Shown piece after piece: positions 22,439 through 33,247 of a stretch of DNA of 64,000 nt (positions are counted from its first letter, which is position 1; each line of letters opens with the position of its first letter). The DNA comes from Niebla homalea (lineage: Eukaryota > Ascomycota > Lecanoromycetes > Lecanorales > Ramalinaceae). Both the position numbers and the translations under genes were made by a program. The stretch covers positions 806,001 to 870,000 of the forward strand of contig JAHGAU010000015.1 in assembly GCA_019925105.1 (NCBI GenBank). Direction: 5' to 3'. The notes below the pieces were generated by a model. That model made no database searches, was not told the origin of the DNA, and worked only from the letters and a program-made list of their open reading frames with translations.

Positions 22439-25400
22439 TCAAATGGAGATGAAGAAACTCTTCTCGCCTTCCATAGGTATGACCTCCGCCCTCTTGACGA
22501 TCGGATCAACGCAAGATACCCGAATCCTCTCCGGGGTCGCCGGACTCTGCAGGCTCAATAGTTCTTCACAGCCATACTGCTTCCTAGCTGCCTTCAAGGC
22601 ATCTCTGATGGCAAAGAACACGGCACTGCCCATGAACAAGGGCGGCTCGCCCACCCCTCGACTCCGCTGTATGGTCCGCAGATTCTCCCACTCCACATCC
22701 TTCAGCAAACTTACATTCATCTTCTGCGGGATGTCTCTGAACCCCGGGATCTTGTACGTGCCGGGTCCCCTCGTGAAGATCTGCCCGGACCCTCGATGCC
22801 ACAACGATTCCTCCATCGTGAACAAGCCCATGCCCTGTACGAAGGCCCCCTCGATCTGACCATAGTCAATGGCGGGATTGATGGAGCGTCCGACATCCAT
22901 CTTGATATCCGCACGCAGGCAGGTCCAATCGCCCGTTAAGGTGTCCACCTCGACCTCGGCTGCCGTCACGCCCTGAGTGAAGTAGAAGAACATCTGACCC
23001 GTGTTTGGGCCCCAGACGTAGCCGATGTCGGGAGTCTTGTAGAAGCCGTTGGCGCTGAGATTGACGCGGTCGAAGTATGCGGCGTGAGCGAGTTCTGTCA
23101 TGGTTGCCTCCGCGCCCAACTTCTCCCGGTATGGTCTTAGGCGGGCGTTGATTTGCTCGCAGGCGTTGAAGATGGCGTAGCCGTTGAGATCGCTGGAGGC
23201 TGAGGCTGCGGTGGAAGAGGAGTTGGCGACGGTGTTGGTGGCGGTTTCGCTGATGAAGACATTCTCAAGAGGGACTTTGAGCGCTTCGGCTGCGATCATG
23301 GTCATCTTGGTGTGGAGACCCTGGCCCATTTCGGTGCCACCGTGCGCGACCAAGACGGAGCCATCGTGGTAGATATGGACAAGCGCGCCCGCTTGATTCA
23401 AGAAAAGGGCGGTGAATGATATACCAAACTTGGTAGGAATGATGGCCAATCCTCGCTTCTTCCATTTGTGAGCGGTGTTGAAAGCAGTGACGGATTCGCG
23501 GCGAGAATCGTAAGCTGATTCAGACATGACTTGCTTGTACATCAGAGGTACGTACCAGTCTTTAAGCTCTTGATTAAAGTGCGTGACCTCATGAGGCTTG
23601 TACATGTTGACTTGTCGAAGCTTCTCAACAGGCATGCCCAGCCCGTCTGCAACCTCCTCCATGTATGATTCGGCGATGAACATGCCCTGGGGGCCGCCAA
23701 ATCCACGGAAAGCCGTGTTGGAGACCGTATTGGTCTTGGCTACACGACCTCGAACGTTGACGTTCGGGATACGGTAGACTCCATCAATATGAGACAGACC
23801 ACGGTCAACGACAGCCCCGCTGAGATCCTGACTCCATCCTGCATTGGCGAAAACATCGGCGTCAAGGGCTTGCAATCTGCCATCCTTGTTCACTGCGACC
23901 TTCCATGCGGCAAGGAATGGATGTCGTTGGCCTGAAGTCATCATGTCCTCATCGCGATTGAGCATGCATCGGATCGGCCGCTTGGTCTTGTTGGCTGCTG
24001 TTGCGCAAATTCCAGTCAATTGAACCGACCGCGTTTCCTTACCGCCGAAGCCTCCACCAAGCCTCTTGACCTTGGACACGATCTTGTTAGCTTGCACCCC
24101 CGTCACCTGGGCTACGTAGGCTTGGCTGCAGCACTGTCAGTTGCTGTTCAAAGTACTGGCTGGCTCTCGCAATCACTTACGTTTCGGTAGGATTCTGAGT
24201 GCTGCTGTACACTTCCATCTCTCCATCCTCGGGCTTTGGAACGATTACGCAAGCCTGAGTCTCTAGGTAGAAATGCTCCTGTCCACCCATCCTGGTCACT
24301 CCCGAAAAGACATGATCTGCCTCCTGGAAGGCTTTCTCTGAGTCGCCAGTATTTATATAACGGTAATGGGGGAAATAGCTCTCTTTCGCTATTGCCTCTT
24401 CGATGGTGAAGATTGCCGGGAGATCTTCGTACTCGACCTTGACAGCCCTTGCTCCGGCTTCGGCTTGCTTTGCGGAGGTAGCTAGAATCATGCCAATGGG
24501 TTGCCCAGCTGTGAAGACCTCATCCACTGCAAAGAACACTTCGTCACAATTCGGGGCTCCCCACCAATTGGCCTTCGCGTTTGGCAGGTCGTGATGATCC
24601 ACATAGTCTACGACGCCCGGAAGTTCCAGCGCTGCTTCGGTCTGCACATTAAGAAGCCTAGCATGCGCTTTAGTCGACAACACCATGACCCCATAGAGTT
24701 CATTCTTCTGAACCGGGATATCATCGGTATATTGCGCTTCCCCAGTGCATTGCTTCAACGCAGCAACATGAGGGTTGGCTTTCCCCAAGATCGTTTGCTC
24801 GTACGCTTGTGTAGCGTGCAGGTCTTTCTCGCCAGAAGAGATCTCACGTTCAATCTCGCCGCGAACATCGCTGTCAATGTTATCCTTATTGACATGTAGG
24901 TCCGTTAAGACTTCATGGTAGAATCTGTAAAAGAAACCCAAAGCAAGCGACTTTCTGTACGTAGCCATACCTCCCGGAACACCAAAGCGTAAATCAAAAT
25001 CCTGACCAAGAGCGTTCATGGTACCCTCAAGGGTCTCTGAGTCGGTCCAAGTCTTGCCCTTCAGGTACTGTACAGCGCCTTTGGCTGCTATAGTTGTGGG
25101 CGCCATACCGCCGTAAACTAGATCAACGCTCTCAACCTTGTGCGAGTTGTCAAGACTTACACGCAAGGCAGCATTCACAATTGCGATATCGTCGTCCTTT
25201 CGCTTTGATTGTTTGTAGGCTTTCAGGTATTCTCCCTTTTCACGTGCAAGGGGCACACGTAAGCTTGCAATGATAGCATCGGGAGGCAGGGCCGTCGTCC
25301 TGTAGCCTTTGAAAAATTCAGACATTGGAATCTCGGTTTCGTCCTCCAGGGACTTGGCAACCAGAACGGTGTTCGTTGCAACGAAGACTGGGTTTAGATC

Positions 25401-26594
25401 CGAAATTGGAGAGGCGGTAGCCAAATTGCCAGCAGGGGTTCCAACATTGCGAATCTGACGGCCAGCAAAATACCTGATCTGCTTGTGGATCGCTCGGAAC
25501 GGCTGGCCTCGCATGGGACCATAGTGATCGAGAGCCTTGAGACATATATTTTCCAAGTCGGTGAGCACAATGTTACCACCAATCTCAAGATGATCGTCTT
25601 TGAATTGATACTGTCGAAGTTCTGCAATATCACCTACATACACCGACGCCGTGTACTGCATGGCTTTGAACTTGATTTCGATCTGAGTCTCTGTACTTCC
25701 TCCAATTATCTTGCATGAAGGGTATACACTCTTGATCTCAAGCAGCTGTCTCATGGTTACGGGCCTATACCATCGCTTTCGCTTGTTGCCAAACGCCAGA
25801 GGTCTCAGCTCGTGCTTCTTTAGCGATGGTGGAAATATCAGCTGCGTGTCTGGATTGTATTCAATGAAACCTGGCGGGGTGAATCTTTTGATCGGCTGGT
25901 CGCCGTTCAGAGTGAGGTCCTTCATGCCGCAGCCATTGGCACCATTCCCATTCCCGTTCTCCATACAGCAACCACTACCGCCATTCGAGGTAGACTTGCC
26001 ACAAGACTTGCTCCTGCTGAAGGTTTGCGCAGCGTCAAGGATCGGCCGATAGCCTGTGCATCGACACAGATTGCCATCAAAGGCTTCCTCGATCTCCAAG
26101 TCGGATAGACTGTCATTGTCGGCACCGTTATTTCGCAGTAGAGCATAAAGACTCATGACAATGCCAGGGGTGCAGAAACCACACTGGCTACCGCTCCCCA
26201 TGGCAATCCGTTCTTGGGCGGGATGCGGGTTCTTGACATTGCCAATACCTTCAACGGTGATGACGTGCTTCCCGTCTACACTGACGAGTGGTGCGAGGCA
26301 GGCATTGACGGAGGCATGGTAGACTTTGTTGGTAGTAGGATTGAGCTGAGAAACGACAACTGTACAGGCACCACAACCTCCCTCAGCACAGCCAAGCTTG
26401 GTCCCGGTGAGGCCGATACCTCGAAGATACTCGAGGAGCGTGATCTCAGGATCAATCGCCGTCGAGTCAAGATTGACCCTGGTTCCATTCAGATAGAAAC
26501 GTAGGGTATCGTCGTAAGGCTCCGTGACTGATTGAAGGGAGTGTATCCTACCAGACGATACTGCAGGCTGTGGCTCAATGATTCCCGGAGCCAT
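22439..26594 (-). CDS. XDH: xanthine dehydrogenase (molybdenum hydroxylase)
   Basis: This enzyme oxidises hypoxanthine to xanthine and xanthine to urate with NAD+, the first step of purine use as nitrogen source (hxA in Aspergillus). The exons are 26594-24181 and 24125-22439 (1366 residues, the family's usual size). The N-terminal [2Fe-2S] domain has CAEGGCGAC; the second cluster has CGFCTPG and CRCTGYRP. The FAD domain shows KIIGGSTETQIEIK. The molybdopterin part contains LGGGFGGKE, AFRGFGGPQG and, near the C terminus, RGVGEPPLF with the catalytic Glu. The 55-nt intron falls in NPTET/QAY. The start is the ATG of MAPGIIEPQ. No other purine-catabolism gene is adjacent. Confidence 0.97.
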
Positions 26595-27191
26595 GATTTC
26601 CCCTTGTGTATCTCTTCGCACATAAAAAGGATCAAACGAAACTAGGATGGCAAGACGATCGAAAGGACAAGCAACACGATACGAAGAATAAAGAAATAAG
26701 GGAAATGTAGAACATTTATCTCATGCACGACTGGGTCGACATTCGGAGTTCGCCGTTTGAAGCACGTCAAGATCGAAATATAGAGCAATCTACTACTGCT
26801 CCTGCTCCTGGTAGAGAGTCGATCTCTAGGGCTGAGTGCCGAATAGCTCGGATATTTTCCTCAATGCCGTTCAGGAACTCAGTAAGATCTGCTAGGTCTA
26901 GGATGATGAGGGTGTTCCTGCGTCTTCCCCAGAATGCTGCATTGGTGGCTCGATGCATGAGATAAGGGATGGGAAGGGGTCTCAAGCTAAGAGCACGGTA
27001 TTTTGAGTCATGGGACCCCCTGAAACGCATAATTTAGAACAGTTTCAGCCCAGTTGGGCCTAGACACATTGTCGTCCTAGTGCTTCTCACGAAATGCTGG
27101 GCAAAATGGGGCAAATGTCAATGTTGAAACCCGACAAATCCACCTCTGCTATTGACGACACAATCAAGAATTGGTCGCCTGCTTTCCCCAA
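26595..27191. promoter_or_regulatory. shared divergent promoter region, XDH / mitochondrial S7
   Basis: About 600 bp between divergent start codons. Purine-pathway genes are known to be controlled by GATA factors and a pathway regulator; I did not find a cluster of GATA sites clear enough to call. A short dyad, cagcccagttgggcct, lies near 27047. Confidence 0.4.
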
Positions 27192-28332
27192 ATGCGCTCT
27201 CGACTTGCTTTAAGACTGGCCACGCGGCGGACCGCACTTCAGTTCGCAGCGAGACCCTCTCACACTCCCTGGGCACCAATATGCCCCGGCTTAACAACCC
27301 TACGGACAATCACCTCCAACGAAAAACCCCTCCCAGAAGCCGAAAAGGGGCAGTCAGGTCCAAACCAAGAGCAGCTTCCACATATCAGCGAAGAGGCAGC
27401 TGCCATATCTGAAGTGACTGGAGAAGGGGGCCCTGAGCTTGATCAAGGCACCCCCGTGCAAGAGGCAAGCATCAACGAGGACGCTTCTCGAGAAAGGTTC
27501 ACTCGCTAACGCCTCTCCAAGGTCCTACAACGAGATGAGCAGGCACAGGAGAAGGCACCGAAAGTGATGCAGGATGACAAATCGACTGCTTCCCCGAGAG
27601 GAAGCCGGCCATATTCGACCTCTGCCAGGCGGCGTGCAGAGTTGACAGTTGGACCAGAGACAACCAGTGTACAAAGATACGGAGAGGGGCAGGGTCACAT
27701 CTTTGGACTGCCTACACTACCCTTACCGACCGGATCGCACATGAAGCATCGATACGATCCGGTCGTGAAACAAGTCACCAACCTCCTCATGCAGCATGGC
27801 AAGCTGAGTGTGGCTCAAAGGGTATGGCCCTTTGGCTTTCTTTGTATCCTCCTTCTTGCCCTCGATAGCAATGCTGACCAGTAAGCTGTAGAATATGGCA
27901 ATGATCCTCGAGCGTCTTCGCACCGCCGGTCCGCCCAGCGCAAATGCCCGGAGACCTCTGCTTCCTGGCGCCCCTCCAACCTCGCATCTACCCCTCAATC
28001 CCGTACTCTATCTGACTCTGGCCATTGATTCGGTGGCCCCTTTGATGCGCATCCGATCCCAAAAAGGTGCCGCCGGTGGTGGGGCAGCTCTACAATTACC
28101 TGTCCCCCTCAGCCTGCGGCAACGGCGCAGGACCGCGGTGCAGTGGATCCTGGATGCTGTGAGTAAGAGACGAAGCGCGGGCAGTGGACGAACCATGTTT
28201 GCTCACAAGCTGGCCGACGAACTCATCTCCATAGTGGAGGGGAAGAGTGGCGTGTGGGAAAGGAGAAATATGATCCACAAGGTAGCTCTTAACGCGCGTG
28301 CCAATCTTAGTGTGAGGATAGGAAGGAAATAG
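27192..28332 (+). CDS. RSM7: mitochondrial small ribosomal subunit protein uS7m
   Basis: This protein binds the 3' domain of the mitochondrial small-subunit rRNA. The proposed exons are 27192-27455, 27522-27821 and 27892-28332 (334 residues). The N terminus (MRSRLALRLATRRTALQF) is a typical mitochondrial presequence, followed by an acidic low-complexity linker. The S7 domain starts around HRYDPVVKQVTNLLMQHGKLS and includes RPLLPGAPPTSHLPLNP, YLTLAIDSVAPLMRIRS and LRQRRRTAVQWILDA, with C-terminal NARANLSVRIGRK. The first intron (66 nt, GTGCAA donor, branch site CTAAC, acceptor CAAG) is inferred because an in-frame TAA at 27507 must be removed; being a multiple of three, it keeps the frame. The second intron is regular. 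The family call is secure, the linker less so. Confidence 0.9.
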
Positions 28333-28478
28333 CTGGTGGTTTCCTATTATCCACCAAACATCATCATTCCATACTAAGCTGTACGCACTTGAGGCTTACC
28401 ATCTTCTCGCCCAGGACGAATTGATTGCCCATCATTTTGCCCCGGACGAATTGCTGCAATCAAGAATGTTCCTCCATT

Positions 28479-29933
28479 TCACTCGTCCTCCTCGCCCTCA
28501 TCCCCAAGCTCCGTACTTCTGTCAAAGCCCGGATCCAACTCGTCAATCCTTGCTTCCTCAAGGCGCCTGGATGGTTCCAGATTGTTGGTGAGTCGGATTT
28601 TGGTTCGATCTGCTTTCACCTTGCGACTTGATGTCTTCATCCGCGCCGTCATCACTGGTATGCTTGATTTCATGATGAGATATCTAGAGAATGATCCGGC
28701 AATGGCACCTTTCATGACGCTGCGTCCTCGGGATCCAACAATGACAAGCGTTGGTTGGAGGACATCGATGGCCTCGATCAGTAGGTAGCGACTGTTCATA
28801 CAGTGAACCACTTCAATGACCACTCTGACTTGCAGTTTTGTCTTCCTCAAGAATCCGATGCAAAGCTCAGAAAGCTTCTCCAAAGCGTGCATTCGATCCT
28901 GTTGCCTGGCTGGCACTCGCACATCCGCCGCAACGCTGCTCTTTCGCGAGCTTGGCAAGAGCTTCTTCATTCCTGCTAGAAGTGAGGGTTTTCTGGTCGC
29001 AGCTTTTGTCATCTCGTCCATATCCGCTGTCGTCTCACGCATCAATCGGGCGCCTTCTCCCTCTGCAATACCATCTCCCGGTCGCCCCGTCTCAGCATCT
29101 TTGTCTATAGCGAATATCAATATGAGTGTATCCCCATCTCGCAACACGGTCCCAATGGTGAACCCAGTTGCATAGGTTGATTCCGGCTTCAAATTCGCTG
29201 CCTGCAAGTAGGTCCTTGGACGAACTTCAATGCCTGTAGCGTCGTCTTGAAGGTTGCCGTAATTACCTCTGACCAAGGTTCGAATGATGCGATGTGATTC
29301 TGGTGTCGTTATGGTCGAGGTAGCAATTCCCAATCCTTGAGCCGTACGGATTTCTTCCAAGCCTTCGACATCTTGCGCAAGCGGACTCCTTTCTCGATCA
29401 TTGCTACCCTCTTCTTCCTCTTTACCTTTGGGCTTAATAATGAATGTTTTAGAAGTAGTCTTGCTTTTGCTTGGTGGTGTCACCGTGACTGTAGGTGAAC
29501 CAGGGTCCTTGGGGGTGGCCTTGGACGTTTCAACAGATCTCTTCCTTCCCCGCTCCTCATCCTCCGAATGCTCGGCATCGGGTGATCTCGTTCGGTCGTC
29601 GGCAAGGTTGTGTGGGGTATCAGACAGAGATTTCTCTATCTCCGGATTGCCTGTAGTCTCTGGGCTGATTGCACGAGCCGCCCCTAGCCCGGCTGTGGGC
29701 AAGTTTTCCTTCAGAATACCTCCGTGAGATTTGGGAAGCTGGGTAGACTTGCGCAAGGGACCGAAGCTGCGGCCACTTTTTTCAGACTCAGAGGGTCCTT
29801 GGTTTTCCTCCTCCGATTTAGTCACGTTAGTCGCATCCACGGCAGATCCTTGCCACATATTTGATTTAGTGCTATCTTCACTAGAGGCTTGTGGTTTACC
29901 ATCCTGAGAAACGACTGTAGGCGTCTCAGCCAC
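28479..29933 (-). CDS. universal stress protein (UspA) domain protein
   Basis: The continuous frame encodes 484 residues. The first about 200 are Ser/Pro/Glu-rich and disordered, including a Lys/Ser tract. The Usp fold follows: TGFTIGTVLRDGDTLILIFAID opens the domain, and the ATP-binding signature G-x2-G-x9-G-S appears as GSRGRSVMKGAIAGSFSRYL. A basic insert of about 80 residues (KKLLPSSRKSS) splits the domain. The C terminus is acidic (GDEGEEDE). The frame begins with a GTG codon; the first in-frame ATG is at 29858, and the frame stays open upstream to about 30000, so an upstream first exon is likely but I could not fix it. Fungal Usp proteins of this type are largely uncharacterised. Confidence 0.85.
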   Translation of the reverse strand: MAETPTVVSQDGKPQASSEDSTKSNMWQGSAVDATNVTKSEEENQGPSESEKSGRSFGPLRKSTQLPKSHGGILKENLPTAGLGAARAISPETTGNPEIEKSLSDTPHNLADDRTRSPDAEHSEDEERGRKRSVETSKATPKDPGSPTVTVTPPSKSKTTSKTFIIKPKGKEEEEGSNDRERSPLAQDVEGLEEIRTAQGLGIATSTITTPESHRIIRTLVRGNYGNLQDDATGIEVRPRTYLQAANLKPESTYATGFTIGTVLRDGDTLILIFAIDKDAETGRPGDGIAEGEGARLMRETTADMDEMTKAATRKPSLLAGMKKLLPSSRKSSVAADVRVPARQQDRMHALEKLSELCIGFLRKTKLQVRVVIEVVHCMNSRYLLIEAIDVLQPTLVIVGSRGRSVMKGAIAGSFSRYLIMKSSIPVMTARMKTSSRKVKADRTKIRLTNNLEPSRRLEEARIDELDPGFDRSTELGDEGEEDE

Positions 29934-30660
29934 AGCTTGTGGTGTGTCTTTGCTCGTCTGCCCAGGCTGGCAGCCAAGAGATAGGACAACGCTACAATCC
30001 TTGCTTTAGCACGCCTGCCAGATTAGAACATGCAAATGCTATACATACTCGTCTCTCACGGACTCGTTATTGCCTCGAGGCCCACCGTATGTATGACCGT
30101 TACGGTCCATGCCCACCTCTGATATCCCAGGAAGTCACAGGCAAACAAAGTGAAGTAGCCAAGAGCTTGGAAAGGGTTTCTTTTGAGAATCCTCTTCGCA
30201 ACCGTTATCGATCGAGCAGTGTCGTGTCCGCTAAAGCTTACGTCGCGAACGTAACTTCAAAGGATCAAGAGTTTTAGGCAGATGATATCAGGACCTTTCG
30301 GCTTCGTGGGTTCTGTCGTTACGAGCGTTCGCCTTTGGAGCTTGCAGACAAGGTGTGCCTCCATTTCAAGATAGACACCTCATCGTAGACATTTTCTGGC
30401 AATCTCTGAGAGCCACTCATACTCTTTTCCAAAGGAAATAGCAACGAGAAAATAAAACCCGTTAATTCAAGAGCAGGCCATACAAACGCTCCTTCCCGGC
30501 TGACAATCTTTGGAACATATTGTTACACGCTATCCGCGCCTCTTCAAGTGGATATTCGAAGTCAGAAACGCAAGTGCAAAATCTGGTTAATACTAGGAAT
30601 GTCCGAGAGGTATCCTAAAAGAAAGGAAATAGGCATACACCAACAACTATCATGTGTGGG

Positions 30661-30740
30661 GCGCACATACACCCCCGCGATACACTATACGCCCCCAAGT
30701 CCCTGCATGTACACCCCCAAATTCCCTGCATGTACACCCT
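30661..30740 (+). repeat. tandem copies of the element's terminal motif
   Basis: At the left arm the end motif is repeated: CCCTGCATGTACACCCCC appears at 30701-30718 and again as CCCTGCATGTACACCC at 30724-30739, with a weaker, C-rich relative (catacacccccgcgatacac) upstream. The right arm has one copy only. This may be slippage at the element's end. Confidence 0.6.
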
Positions 30741-31830
30741 TCTTTTTGCGGGTATATTCAGTAATTCTTATCGTAATTCTCAGCATAGCGGAAGACTTTT
30801 CTTCTTGTTTTTTGGCAAAATCCAAACAACACCCCCCCCCCAGTCCGTCAGGCCCATCACCCACCATCACCATGGACCTCGCACCCCCACCTGATAGCAT
30901 GAGAAATGCTTCAGCGCTCTTATCCTTGCGGTACCAGATTGGGCCTCAAAGCATGGCTATGCTGTGTTGACAACACGGTCCAAGCACGACAGGAAGTTGG
31001 GGTTTAAGCGGAAGATTTAGCTCCGCTGCGATCGCGGTGGTAAGGTCCTTACGACCTGTAGATAAAGAAGGATACATGGAAGCTCACGACTGAGTGAGCG
31101 TCCATTCAGTGTGACGTTGGCACGTACTGTTACTGCGTCAATGGTGGGTAACTAGGTCCTTAAAGTCGAGGATCCCGCCCACAATCACCCGGCCACCCCC
31201 CCCCATCGCCCACCCTTCATTGAAAGCGATCGCTATGATCGACGAGATCAAAGAACGTATTGCGACTGAATCCAGGATAAGAACAAAGCCAACAGAGATT
31301 GTGGACGCCGTGATCAAGGCCTGGGAAACGAGTCTAGAAGAACGAAGTAGGGTCGACTTCATCAAAACGTGGACAGTAATAGATTGCTGAGCCAACCACC
31401 CCGTCGTCCAAGAGCCGGCCATCAGGAGTGAGCCATCAGGAGTGAGCCTCAACCCAAAAGGGAAAGAGTAACTGTTTGGCAAAAGGCCCGGAAACCGTCG
31501 CAATCGAGCCCTTTTGACTCGACTTACTCGTAGTAAAAGTGAGGTGGTAAGGTGGGTGGATCTATATAGGTAGCCTCAGCATGCACCTGTTTCTCAACAA
31601 CCAAACGTCCTTCTACTCTCATCGCGGTCCTCGGCGTGTCATCTATTTACTTACTACCTCCGGAACCACCAATGAAACCTAGTCAATGTCCCCGTTGTTG
31701 CCGTGGTAGCATGCGTGATGATATGCGCAAATTCGCTTTTGTGCACTATGCTGAAAAATACTACCGAAATTACTGTATATACCCGCAAAAAAAGGGTGTA
31801 CATGCAGGGGATTTGGCATATGTACTTAAA
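30700..31830. mobile_element. degenerate DNA element with long inverted repeat ends
   Basis: The left arm (about 30713-30790) and right arm (about 31744-31828) are inverted copies of each other over about 80 bp. Both read outward-to-inward ...CCCTGCATGTACACCC, a T-rich run, then TGCGGGTATAT, CAGTAATT and CAGCATAG. The arms differ by scattered substitutions and small indels, so the element is old. About 950 bp lies between them. Inside, at 31235-31390 on the plus strand, a 51-residue frame is a possible transposase remnant. No target-site duplication could be recognised. The structure fits a non-autonomous or decayed terminal-inverted-repeat transposon; the superfamily is uncertain. Confidence 0.65.
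31235..31390 (+). pseudogene. possible DDE-transposase C-terminal remnant
   Basis: A short frame begins MIDEIKERIATESR and continues AVIKAWETSLEERSR before TGA. The preceding codons read HPSLKAIAM. In Tc1/mariner-like fungal transposases the last catalytic block is followed by a similar N-x-I-E-x-x-W-x-x-I-K-x-R-I pattern and then a helix with KAW. Here the catalytic residue and the Trp are not in place and everything upstream is broken. This is inference from pattern only. Confidence 0.3.
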
Positions 31831-32234
31831 AATACCTGCAATTGATCCTTGGTCCTCACGTGGCGGCAACGTTATACCTTTTCTTCCGAACTGTGCTTTA
31901 TCTTAAGTTGTTCTAAAGGCACAATAAACAATTACATTCGCTGATTGTAACTCTTAAGGATGTTGTTACTCCAAGGTGTCACTTCGTTCATCGACCTTCT
32001 AGCAGCCATCCTCCGCTTGTATATTCCCCCACCCTTTCCCAAAGCAATAATATATTGACTCTGGCAGGCCGTCAGAAGCTATCGCCATGACATACAGATA
32101 CAAAATCAAATACGAACGCCACGAAGATAGCTCATCTCAAAAGTTGGCTCTAGACCCGTATGTCTGTCTGCCAACCTACCGTCCGGACCTCGAACTCCCC
32201 ACTAATCATGCTTCGATGGGCGTTCCTCCTGTAG

Positions 32235-32911
32235 ACCTTAGCTCTAGCATGTCTATCACTAGCAGCCAAATCAACCGAGTCTCCACGGCGCACGCGGGAG
32301 ATCTTGCCACCAGCATACCGCATCCTGCAGCACTCCCGCGGCAACAATTCCCCCAATCATCAAGATCACCTGACGATACCGTCGAGGCTGTACGACGACC
32401 TCCGCGCCACACTTGTGCAAGCCGAGCTGGTGCTGCTTCGTGTGCTTGGGTTTGAGCTCAGGCTTCCACTCCCCCTGGATTTTCTGCCGCGCTATCTAGA
32501 GCGAGCTCTGCAGCCCTATTCAAACACGGCGGAGGATTACGATTCGTGGAGTAGGGAGGAAAGGGCAGAGAACGGCGTTGTTGGCAGTGTGATGGAGACT
32601 AGTCTCGGTAGAAGATGTAGGGACAAGGCAGTTGAAGCGTAAGATCTTGTTGAGTAGCCATTCGATCTTTGCTGACCAGTAAATGCAGCTGCAAGATCCC
32701 AGCTCTCGCAACCCTTTTTCCTGCCAGGGTTGTAGCTTTAAGCTGTATACACCAGGTATTGCAACTATCGAGACTAGAACTGAGCATCCCAAGGAAGCAA
32801 TGGGTTGAAGAATTGACTAAAGGTCAGGTGGCTATCGAAGACTTTGAGGAGGTGGTCCAAATCTTGCGAGACACAGCATACATTGATCCCAATGAGACGT
32901 TGCTAGATTAG
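32235..32911 (+). CDS. cyclin-like protein, 5' exons unresolved
   Basis: Two exons are clear: 32235-32638 and 32689-32911 (208 residues). Exon 1 opens inside the first cyclin fold with LACLSLAAKSTESPRRTREIL, the hallmark cyclin-box stretch, followed by PPAYRIL. The second fold starts with LVQAELVLLRVLGFELRLPLPLDF and continues ATLFPARVVALSCIHQVLQ after the 50-nt intron. The C terminus ends TAYIDPNETLLD. The group resembles transcription-type cyclins (C/K/L/Q) more than mitotic ones. The exon is preceded by a good acceptor (CTGTAG) with a GTATGT donor at about 32159. The start is unknown: a frame from ATG 31960 (LLLQGVTSFIDLLAAILRL) resembles helix 1 of a cyclin box but does not connect in an obvious way. 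The gene follows the mobile element closely. Confidence 0.72.
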
Positions 32912-33247
32912 TCAACTCGTCTAGTCTAGATATAACTGCAGCATCGTCAGACGTGTTGACATGGGCAGCTTTGAAAAGTAACAGGCCACTCTTCTATTAA
33001 TCCAACGTGCATTCCAGCGGAACGCATTTCTGAGATGTGAAATTGCTTTCCTTGATCAATTGCATCCTAAACAAGTTGTACAAAGTGTCTTGCTACAAGA
33101 ACATTGAAAAATAAGGTATCTATGGCTCATTTCTCTGAGCCGGGCGGTGTGACTGGAAACACTGTCACACCGTAGACTCTTGCAAACGACTTCTTGATAC
33201 AGTCTGGGGTGTTCTAGGAAGACTGTAGCTTTTCGAGACCCCTGAGA
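32912..33247. other. intergenic, convergent 3' ends
   Basis: About 340 bp between the cyclin stop and the HMG-box gene stop. A near-palindrome (CGGTGTGACTGGAAACACTGTCACACCG) at about 33146-33173 can form a strong hairpin and could act in 3' end formation. Confidence 0.45.
33146..33173. repeat. perfect-stem inverted repeat between convergent genes
   Basis: The arms CGGTGTGAC and GTCACACCG are exact reverse complements separated by ten bases. The position, about 100 bp past the 3' end of the HMG-box gene on the minus strand, suits a transcript-end hairpin, but eukaryotic 3' ends do not need one, so the function is open. Confidence 0.5.

Larger units (their letters stand above)
29934..32234. 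other. gene-poor accessory stretch
   Basis: 2.3 kb without an intact gene. It contains the inverted-repeat element at about 30700-31830 (listed separately), two long C tracts (near 30828 and 31193), a 14-bp tandem duplication at 31420-31447 (unit catcaggagtgagc), and just before the cyclin exon a candidate 5' exon from ATG 31960 (see cyclin). The 29940-30640 part shows nothing I can name. Confidence 0.5.

Noticed and set aside
22439..24106. Xanthine dehydrogenase C-terminal half as a separate gene
   Set aside because: A regular 55-nt intron at 24126-24180 joins it in phase to the N-terminal half.
32187..32310. Frame from ATG 32087 through THE..GDL as the N terminus of the cyclin, with a frameshift at 32303
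   Set aside because: The other frame from acceptor 32234 gives the conserved cyclin-box peptide LSLAAKSTESPRRTREIL without any slip, so no frameshift is needed.
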